NCBI GenBank assembly: GCA_023614405.1
Contig: CM042689.1
Span: 330,932,305-330,996,304, forward strand
Length of the DNA stretch: 64,000 nucleotides
Reading direction: 5' to 3'
Source of the DNA: Avena insularis
Lineage: Eukaryota > Streptophyta > Magnoliopsida > Poales > Poaceae
Shown: piece by piece, positions 56,481 through 64,000 of the stretch
Layout: each line of letters begins with the position of its first letter
Numbering within the stretch: the stretch's first letter is position 1
Made by a program: the position numbers and the translations under genes
Notes under the pieces: model-generated
Database searches by the model: none
What the model was told of the DNA's origin: nothing
What the model saw: only the letters and a program-made list of their open reading frames with translations

Positions 56481-58337
56481 GAGCATCTTCACTCGTTGGG
56501 CGAACCTAGGCCAAAAATCGAACCATATTTCAGCCGGACGGAACTAGTTTTCGGCCTGGGTACGTGCAGTTTCCCACTCACGTACCCAAGCCGAGTTCCC
56601 AAGTTCGACTAAAATTCATTAAGTTTGGCAAATATAGGCGGATTACATCAAATTTAAACTAAACTAGTACATAATAAACTAAAAAAAGGCCGTCGCAGTG
56701 GCCGCCGCCGGCGCGTTCGCCGTCCTATATGCCGAAGTTGTTGTAGAACGCCGTGTAGCCGGGGTTGGTTCTGGCGGGAGCTCCCCTGGCCTGGGTAGCC
56801 GAACCTCCATGGCTGATAGGACGGGCCTTCGTCCTCGTCGTCGTCGAGGACGTAGAGTGGGGCGCCCTGGTAGGCGAGCTCGCGCCCGGCCAACGCCCGT
56901 TGCCGGGCCGCCTGCTGCTGCAGGCCGAGGATGCGCTGCCGCTGCGCCTGCTCCCAGTCCTTCCTGGACCACTCCAGGATGTCCGGCGAGGACGGCTCAA
57001 CCTGCGGCGGCTGCGGCGCCGAGTCGCGGAGCGACTCCTCCAGCGCCATCCTCAAGGTGTCGTCGTCAGGCGCCGCCAAACCTTCAATCTTCGGGCGCCG
57101 AAGACGGAGGTGGCCGGTGGGTGACGCTGTCGCGCGTGGCTCGCCGATGACAAGGCCGCGCGAGCGTGTCCGCGGCGATGAGCGCACAAGCTAGACAGCC
57201 TTGCGCTTGACTGGGCGTGGGCCCGACGATGGCAGAGGCGTGGAGCCGGAGGAGTGGGAGGCAGAGGCGGAGGAGGACGAGCTCATGCTGGCCATCCTCC
57301 TCGGCATCCAGTTCGCCGGAGGTCGCCGGCCCGACCTTGACGCTGGCATGGATGTGCGCGGGTAGCCGAGACGCGGCGTGTTCCCGGTGTTGATGTGCTC
57401 AATCACCGACCGGAGCGTCCGGCCGGGCGCGCTCCAGAAACATTGGCGGCCGGCCGAGTTGTTGCGCGCCAGTGGCGACTCGTTCAGTGGCCCGTCGTGA
57501 CGGGCGAGCTCCTGGGCACGGCGGTCGGCGAAGAACTGCTCCCAGTAGAGCAGGTTGTCGGCGCTCTCGGCGGCAGAGGGGTTGTCCATGCCGAAGATGA
57601 ACTCCTGGATCTCGTACGGGAGCTCCTCCGGCGTCAGCGCCGGCACTAAGCTTCCACCCTGGCGGAGACCTCGTATCCGGCGGCGCAACGTAACCGGCCT
57701 CGTAGAGCAGGCGCGCCTCCCACGCCTACAGAGTATGCCGGCCGAAGTCGTTCGCCGCCGCACCGTCGCCTGGGTACCTCTTGGCCATGGCTATGGGAGG
57801 AGAGCTGGGAGAAAGAGTTCGCCGGAGATCAGGCTAGTGGGCTGGAGGGAGCTGTGAGAGAGTGTGAGGTTGTCTGGCGAGGGGTACGGCTTATAAAGGC
57901 TGATGCGGGCGACGAGGGCGGGAGGGGTGTAGCGGCGAGGGCGGGAAACGGCGAAACGACGGGAAGTTAGTGCTCGTCGGTCCGTCGCGGGAGCCGAGGC
58001 GACGGTGGTGGCGCCGTAATTCGGCGACACATGGCCGACGCGACGGGCAAATAATATCCGGCGGTCGACGCGTGGTTCGGAGGATGACAACGACTCGACT
58101 TCGTCGCTGACTCGGCGGGTCCACGCGCCGTTTCGTTTTTTTCGCCGAATTCGCTGAGTCCAGTGTTTCCAGGGCATACCCGAAAACCTGGGTTCGGCAT
58201 GGATAGTCCAGACCAAAATTGGTTCAAATTCGGCCGAAAACAGGTCCCTGATTACGCGACTGGACCAATTTTTAGCGTCCGAACAAAAATTCGGCGTCCA
58301 GAACGGCCTCGTGGGTAGACGAGTGGAGATGCTCTAG
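56478..58337. mobile_element. 1.85-kb TIR element (PIF/Harbinger-like) carrying one ORF
   Basis: Body 56481-58334. Left end gagcatcttcactcgttggg; right end, reverse complemented, gagcatctccactcgtctac: the first 16 bases match with one difference. Flanks are taa and tag, consistent with a 3-bp TWA-type duplication carrying one change. No transposase or MYB-like ORF was seen, so it is non-autonomous. Confidence 0.7.
56654..57788 (-). pseudogene. Transposon-borne ORF with UIM-like motif, two stops and a frameshift
   Basis: Starts MAKRYPGDGAAANDFGRHTL at 57788, meets a stop, then reads WEARLLYEAGYVAPPD. After a frame change near 57650 it continues as LTPEELPYEIQEFIFGMDNP, LLYWEQFFADRRAQELARHD, ARNNSAGRQCFWSAPGRTLR, SVIEHINTGNTPRLGYP, SSSSSASASHSSGSTPLPS and KRKAV-stop at 57188-57190. 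The same frame goes on with DDDTLRMALEESLRDSA (57067-57017), which fits the ubiquitin-interacting-motif consensus, then WSRKDWEQAQRQRILGLQQQ. I recognise relatives as a large family of uncharacterised Triticeae proteins; function unknown. Confidence 0.6.
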
Positions 58338-59565
58338 GTCCCGAAATCTCCTTACAAAAAAATCCCCAAATCTCGTTCTATCCTTTGTCGGTCTATCCAC
58401 AGACGCCGCCAGTACCCCCAACTCCACGGGCCTACATCGCGCCGCCAACCACCATTGTTGTCGTCCGTCGCCTCCACCCCGCCGGCCGTCGCTGGTATCC
58501 GCCGTTGCCCGTCGATCTCCGCGTCCCTCCACGAGGAAGAAGAGGACTGCGTCCTATTGGCTGATCTCCGCATCGACGCTTGTTTTGCCCGCTGTCCAGC
58601 ATCCCTCGGCTGCTTCCTGTCCCACGTCGACCCGATCCAGCTCTCCACGACGGCATCTACGGCTGCTCGTAAGTATTTTTCATGCCTCTAAATTGTTCGC
58701 GATCTATTTTTTTGAGCGGTTGTTCACGATCTATGGGGATTGTAGCGGGAGAATGAGGGGAAGGGCCGTTCTGAATTTCCTGAGTTTATTATCGTTATCT
58801 ATTTGAGAAATCTGCCAGACGATTTAGCTTTGAATCCTTCATATGAATGTGGTAATGAAATTAAAGGAATTTCATATGGCTGCTAGACCATTGCAGCTCT
58901 CCAAATTATGTAAGACATTAGCATACACTCTTAGTTCATTACCAAGTATAGCCAGATGCATAGATAATTTGCCTGTTACATAATCGTACCAAAGTTGAAT
59001 TAGATAATGTACCAGTTAAACTCGGTTGTCAAACAAAGTATGCTCTCCTTAAGCTAATGGTAACCTTGCAAATGTCCCTAAAACATAAAACATCCAGCAG
59101 ACCACTTGTGGATGGCATGTATATCGATGGCTCAAATCCTCTATGTTGATTTTGTTAAACTGATGTTGTAATTGATGGTGCTTTTAGTATAGATTGTAGA
59201 TGAATCGATTAATTTGAAGTTATTAGCTGAATCATTATCGTTCAATTAAATTCTTTTGGGTTATGTTTTTTCAGTTTGTTGAATACACACTACAGTTTTC
59301 AGTGCCCATGTAGGTTTCCTAGAATTATAGTGTGTGCAGTAACTATATATATTTTTTGTTACATTGAGAATCAATGCATTTGAAATCTATAAAGAAGCTA
59401 CTTCTTTTCCCTAGACCAAGTGATGATTACTTGGCTGGCATAGATGGTTTTCTTAACTTCGCGTACATGGGAAAAAGTTTTCTTATTCACTTAGTTGTTT
59501 TATGTTGATGATGAAACAAACCAGGGTCGGTCTGTTGTAATGTAGCCACCAAAACCTAGAGGTAT
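58338..59565 (+). other. Interior of the 12.26-kb element with GC-rich exon-like start
   Basis: 58400-58672 is GC-rich, C/T-rich and ends at a clear donor-like ctcgtaagtattt, followed by AT-rich sequence. It has the look of a 5' leader or first exon of a grass gene, but no protein domain is recognised. Confidence 0.35.
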
Positions 59566-59661
59566 GACACTGCCAATGAGGAGTATGCAGAGGACACATG
59601 GCCCTTCCATGTTTCGCACCTTGCGAAGATGTTCAAAAACAAAAGCCATGAGAAACATTGG
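59566..59661 (+). pseudogene. Exon-like segment of unknown protein
   Basis: 32 codons reading DTANEEYAEDTWPFHVSHLA then KMFKNKSHEKHW, followed at once by a donor-like gtaaga. Stops follow downstream. It could be an exon of a captured gene together with 58400-58672; not recognised. Confidence 0.3.
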
Positions 59662-61180
59662 GTAAGACCTGACATTGAAGGAACATAACTGGATGATGAT
59701 AACACCAATGCTCTGAGAGATGAAGAGTAGTGGAAGGTAATTTATTGAATGATCATCTCACTCATGGTATGCTTATATTTGAGATATGACAAAGTTTAGA
59801 ACAATCTACTTTCATAAATCCATTAGTCCAACTTCCCAAAGTGTGAAAATTTGAAGAATAAATATGTCTTTTATTCGTTGAGTAGGCGGTTTACTAGTAG
59901 TAGTCTGATGGGGATGATTCTAGTATTTATGTGTATTTCCTCCTCACTCATAAGTTGGACTAGTACAATGGAGCATAAAGATGTCCATGTTAGTTGCATG
60001 CACCGACCAGTTGAGTTTGAAATTTTCACGTTAGATACAAAGTAGGTCGTTTCTAAAACCTGAGTTTTTTTCACTTTGCTTAATAGGAGTACCAGCTTCA
60101 AGTGGGAGAGGAATAACTCCGCAGAGAGAAACCCAATCAGGCAATCGTTTGCAATGGACCCTGGTCCTCTGTATTTATGATGTATGCATTTCTGCACCAT
60201 GGTCCTTTGTATTTGAATGCTTATTTCTGTCCATATCAGTATATCCGTCTTGGTATCATAATATGAATGGTTTGTGGCTTTCTAGCTGCTAGTAAATCTT
60301 CTGCATCTTGCATATCAATCAACCGATCTAGTATAGATTGGGACTAACCACAAGTCAATTATAATAAATCCTGATCATTTGGTTCACCACTGCTTTTCAT
60401 AAAAGGCTGAGCCACTTTGGTGTTTGCTCTCTTGTCTATACCTACTTCAGTTCAGCTTCAGTATCAACTTTAGAATAACAAAGATTTGTTCTGCTTTTTT
60501 TCAGATCATGTTTGAGCCTGCACATTTTTGTACTCATAGGAACATGTAGCTGCTCAAGAAAACATAGGAAATAAACTTGATGTGGATGTGCTGCATAGCA
60601 ATTTAACTTTGGAGTATCTTTTATAGGTGATTCACTTGAAGAGAGGTAAGGTGGCATGAGCATTGAAGAGAGTTCCCTTCTGCGTATATCTCATAAAGGA
60701 AAGGCTTTGATTTTTCTAGTTTAGAATGAATTTTAAGGTCTGAGGAAGCTAATGCTCAAAATTACTAAGATGTAAGAGAGAAATTTAAGAACATTTGTGC
60801 ATGAAACGATACGTTTGGCTTTGAAGTTTGTACCTGCTATGTTGCAGTAATGATTTCTTTGGCCTCTGTTATTTGCCTCCTCAAGTTAATATTAGTGTGT
60901 AAGCAAGAACATACTGAACTGTGTACGTACTATATTCTATTAAAGTAAATGATTCACATGCAGCAACTGCGACGTGGGAATAGATATACTCCGTACTATT
61001 TTTCAAATAAGTGTTATGTCCGATTTACCATCTTGTAAACTGAAATTGTGTCTTGTTTGCTTGCTCCATCTCTTGTTGTAATGTTATTGTTGTTCAAGTG
61101 ACTTCATTTAGTGCTACAGCAGATACATGTTGACTTGTGGTGTACTGACGTGAGTGTGTTATCCAAGGAAAAAAATATTA
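59662..61180. other. AT-rich interior of the 12.26-kb element
   Basis: No recognised coding domain. A single Stowaway-like end (atactccgtactatttttca, about 60988) has no partner. Confidence 0.3.
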
Positions 61181-61280
61181 CTCCCTTCGATCCATATTAC
61201 TTGTCACTAAAATGGATGTTAGACATGTTTTACTTCTAGATACATCTATTCCAACGACAGGTAATATAGATCGGAGCAAG
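61181..61280. mobile_element. Stowaway MITE
   Basis: 100 bp; ends ctcccttcgatccatattac and gtaatatagatcggagcaag, with TA on both sides (61179-61180, 61281-61282). The right end has two changes from gggag. Confidence 0.8.
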
Positions 61281-61632
61281 TATTACTCCTGGAGTAGCAC
61301 ACAAACATTTTTTTCCTTTGTTTACGCTACTACAACGTGGGCTACATGACTACCAGCTAGTGCTTGGTTGATGCTTTTAGTCAGGGTGAATCCATCTCTA
61401 AGGACAGCGTTTGGGGATGAATGGCGGCATTGCTGCCTCTGACAAACCAAGACAAATGCCGTAAAAATAAAAAACCGAAGCGACAAGCGAAGTGGGCTTT
61501 GATTCTATTGTTCATTTTTGACACAATCTGCAATTCAAGCGGCAATAGCTTTCCTGGCTCGTATTGACTCAGGGGACTATGTTCTGGTTTGTTGCCGGTC
61601 GTCCCCTTCTACGTGAGTATTGACGTCAATTA

Positions 61633-61846
61633 CTACCTCCGTCTCGGTTTATAAGACTTATGCGTGTTTTTAGGTTGATAAATTAATCAACTTAGCATGA
61701 GGAACATAAGATAAAAACTATATTATTAGAAACTTTAAATATTGTATTTTTTAATAATATAATTTTTATATTGTATAATTCATATTATATGCTCATGCGG
61801 ACGACCTAGGTATACGCGTAAGTCTTATAAATTGGGATAGAGGGAA
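61633..61846. mobile_element. Stowaway MITE
   Basis: 214 bp; ends ctacctccgtctcggtttat and ataaattgggatagagggaa, inner match aagactta/taagtctt, TA at 61631-61632 and 61847-61848. Confidence 0.85.
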
Positions 61847-62127
61847 TAGTTAATTCTATATGATCAATTTAAAGTGTGTATATTTTCCATGTATGGTCGT
61901 CGAGTCATCCTAAAATTTGAGTCAAATGGTTACTATGTTTTCTTACCTAAATTGTGCCGAATTTTTTTGGTATTTACAAAACCCGAACTGTATGTTGCTT
62001 CATGTTATACTTTGCCAAACAAAAACCAATTTATCGATTTTACTCAAGAATTTTATGTTGACTTGTGGACCCTCGGGTAATTATGATATACACATGAAAA
62101 TGATTTTAGATTTTTTATTCCCCCTAT

Positions 62128-62405
62128 AATAGAGCTTGTAACACTATGTGGCAACAAGTTTATGGGTTACTCTCAGTAAAGTTCATAACACATTCCCATA
62201 ATATATATTTACATGATACTATGACAACATCCTGTAACATGGTACTTGCAACGCATATTTATATGTTACGGTGTCGATATATTTGTAACATGTTTTCAGG
62301 CCTTATGTGTTTGTGTTACTGCCAGTCATAGTAACACAAATCATGTGTTACTTTAAATATAATTGTAACATATATTACTATGCGTTACATGATTGTGTTA
62401 CCAAA
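62128..62405. repeat. Right subterminal GTAACA/TGTTAC array
   Basis: Units such as ttgtaacactatg, ctgtaacatgg, tgtgttactgcc, tagtaacacaaat, gcgttacatgattgtgttac in both orientations, ending at the right terminal repeat. Confidence 0.85.
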
Positions 62406-62423
62406 ACTCCGTTCTGTTGTACC

Positions 62424-63554
62424 GGTCGGCTTTCGCCATCGGGGTAGACTGTGACACGTAAATCCAGAAGCGGTGATCGAAAATCAAAGAGTTTGATCGA
62501 ATCGGAACGATGGTCGGAATCCATGTTCGGATCCTAGATGAGATCTACGTTTTTGGAAAAATCGTCGGGCGCTGCCCCTTCGATCCCCGCCCGCTATCCG
62601 GCTAGCGGGACCGCCGGCTTCGCCCTGTCGTAGCACCTTAGATGTCGTTGCGAGTTTCACAACGCCGGTAGATATTGTATCTATGCATAACTTGTTTTTG
62701 CAGGAAGTTGTGAATGGTATGGTTCATGTGCATGTGATGTATGTGTGGAATCCATACGTGATCTGTGAATCACGGTTTTTGTCAGCCGGCTGGAGCCTAG
62801 GTGCTGTCATTTTATTGTATAACGACATGCGTGTCGGATTCTCTATATAATTTACTTTACTAAGCTAGTGTAGCTGTTTGGAGAACCCGGAAGGCATGCA
62901 AGGCATTGTACATGTCGGCGACATGGTGTAAGACGGCAAGTGACAAGAGTTGGCACGGGTCGGATTACAGGCTTTGTGGAGATGGAGATCGCCATGAAGA
63001 GAGCCATACCATTTCACATTATAATTGCTCTATTTTGTGTTATTGTTATGTCTCAATTTTACCTCTATTAGATAGTCGGTAAAATTTAATCCCTCAAAGA
63101 AGGTCTAGTCGGTTTTCCCGCCAGTGTTTGCACCATCACAAGTCAGACATTTCTGGTAGTGGGCTCATAAAATTGAGGTCCTGCCAATTCTTTCCGACTA
63201 GGTGGGTTTGAGTCGGACTCTTACCGCGAAAACACTCGGTAAGCTAGACGGGTCTATCAGAACGGTTGTGGGGCTCGGGGAAAAGTCGGATGGGAGCCGG
63301 GGCATGTGATGCCACCCGTCCAACATGAGTCGCATGAGATGCGATTGACAAGGAGTTGTCTACCTAGATCACTTGGCGGCTAGCGGTGATGCTAAAGCTC
63401 ACTAGCCGACTTGCTTATTTAGGATCCTGAATCACTAAGCAAGCATCGGAGGGGTGTTGGTTCTAGTGGGAGCATAAAATATTAAAATGTTTAATATGCT
63501 TGCTCTTTTATGAACACATGTCTTAAGTGTTTTGCATATTTTCTGTTGTAGATC
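62424..63554 (+). other. Leader of the second Copia element, continued
   Basis: Continuation of the leader after the 12.26-kb insertion, up to the gag ATG. No domain seen. Confidence 0.6.
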
Positions 63555-64000
63555 ATGGCACCAAGTAGCAATCACTCTCAGATATCTGGTTTTGCATTGA
63601 GAACTATCCTTGAGAAAGATAAACTGAACGGCACTAATTTTACCAACTGGTATCGAAATCTAAAAATTGTTCTCAAACAAGAAAAGAAGGACCATGTCCT
63701 AGACAACCCACTTCCAGATGAGCCGAATGAGAATGCGACTGTCGTAGCCACCAATGCCTACTGTCGGGCTAAAGATGAGTCCACGGATATTAGCTATCTT
63801 ATGCTTGCTCACATGGAACCGGACTTGCAAAATCAGTTCGAGCATGTTGAGGCCTACGATATGATCGAAAGCCTCAAAAGTATGTTCTAGGCTCAGGCGA
63901 AGACTGAAAGGTATCAAGTCTCTCAGGCTTTGCTGAGTTGCAAGCTTAAGGATGGTGATCCACTGAGTCCGCATGTGATCAAAATGGTTGGTTACGTGCA
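63555..64000 (+). pseudogene. Gag of the second Copia element, cut by window end
   Basis: Starts MAPSSNHSQISGFALRTILE, then KLNGTNFTNWYRNLKIVLKQ, LMLAHMEPDLQNQFEHVEAY and, after a single in-frame TAG at 63888-63890, AQAKTERYQVSQALLSCKLK in the same frame. This is the Copia gag N-terminal domain, parallel to the gag at 19351. The single stop may be a C-to-T change (CAG to TAG). The remainder lies beyond 64000. Confidence 0.85.

Larger units (their letters stand above)
50159..62423. mobile_element. 12.26-kb TIR element with GTAACA subterminal arrays, superfamily unassigned
   Basis: Body 50162-62420. The left end ccaacaggacatagctttgg matches the reverse complement of the right end, acaacagaacggagttttgg, in about 15 of 20 positions, continuing into ggtaaca. 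Flanks share acc (50159-50161, 62421-62423), extending to tacc if one base is shifted. About 18 GTAAC/GTTAC motifs lie in the left 450 bp and about 11 in the right 280 bp, in both orientations. Removing it rejoins the Copia leader. It lacks CACTA ends and I found no transposase. It contains exon-like pieces, MITEs, an LTR fragment and another TIR element. Confidence 0.65.

Noticed and set aside
60985..61050. Stowaway-like end (tactccgtactatttttca)
   Set aside because: No matching inverted end or TA-flanked partner found within a reasonable distance.
1..64000. CRISPR-like arrays, bacterial operons, tRNA or rRNA genes
   Set aside because: The regular repeats seen (23499-23866, subterminal arrays) lack unique equal-length spacers, and no cloverleaf or rRNA sequence was recognised; everything fits a plant nuclear genome.

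Overview
The window looks like a large grass genome, most likely Triticeae (wheat, Aegilops or barley relatives). The reasons are Copia LTRs starting TGTTGGAATTATGCCCTAGAGGC (Angela/BARE-like), Athila-type LTRs starting TGATACGCCCAATTTGC, several Stowaway MITEs with CTCCCTCCG ends and TA duplications, and one conserved eukaryotic gene with GT-AG introns. No bacterial features, tRNA, rRNA or CRISPR were seen. Family names are pattern recognition only; no search was run.

Layout. 1-5352: an internally deleted Athila-type Gypsy element on the minus strand, inserted in another Athila-type LTR whose 3' part is 5353-5835. 6265-7023: two Stowaway MITEs. 7024-12319: promoter region and the only convincing host gene, a six-exon homologue of CCDC25 (215 aa), with a SINE in intron 1. 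12990-15993: LINE remnants, a TIR element nested in one LINE, and a truncated Gypsy-like fragment. 15994-46400: a minus-strand Sirevirus-like Copia fragment (3' LTR, env-position ORFs, RNase H/RT end). Its LTR is split by a complete Angela-like Copia element (16420-41303, TSD atatc). That element is split by a Tat-lineage Gypsy element on the minus strand (20309-36536, TSD ggatg), whose RT is in turn split by a 3.2-kb LTR-like insertion (28406-31590, TSD aaaca).

46401-64000 is a second nest: an Athila-type LTR fragment, a TATAACATCCC-type LTR fragment, and a Copia element (48596 to beyond the window end). Between the PBS and gag of that Copia lies a 12.26-kb element (50162-62420) with near-matching terminal inverted repeats and subterminal arrays of GTAACA/TGTTAC. 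This element holds phase-compatible exon-like segments, an LTR fragment, an array of TAGCA motifs and a 1.85-kb TIR element carrying an ORF with a ubiquitin-interacting-motif-like segment. It is the best candidate here for something poorly described.

Nearly all transposon coding regions carry stops or frameshifts. The Tat element has the usual gag, protease, RT, RNase H, second RNase H and integrase order, plus a spliced antisense gene between integrase and 3' LTR. The LTR pair of this nested element looks more diverged (about 7% by eye) than that of its host element (about 3%), the reverse of the expected order.
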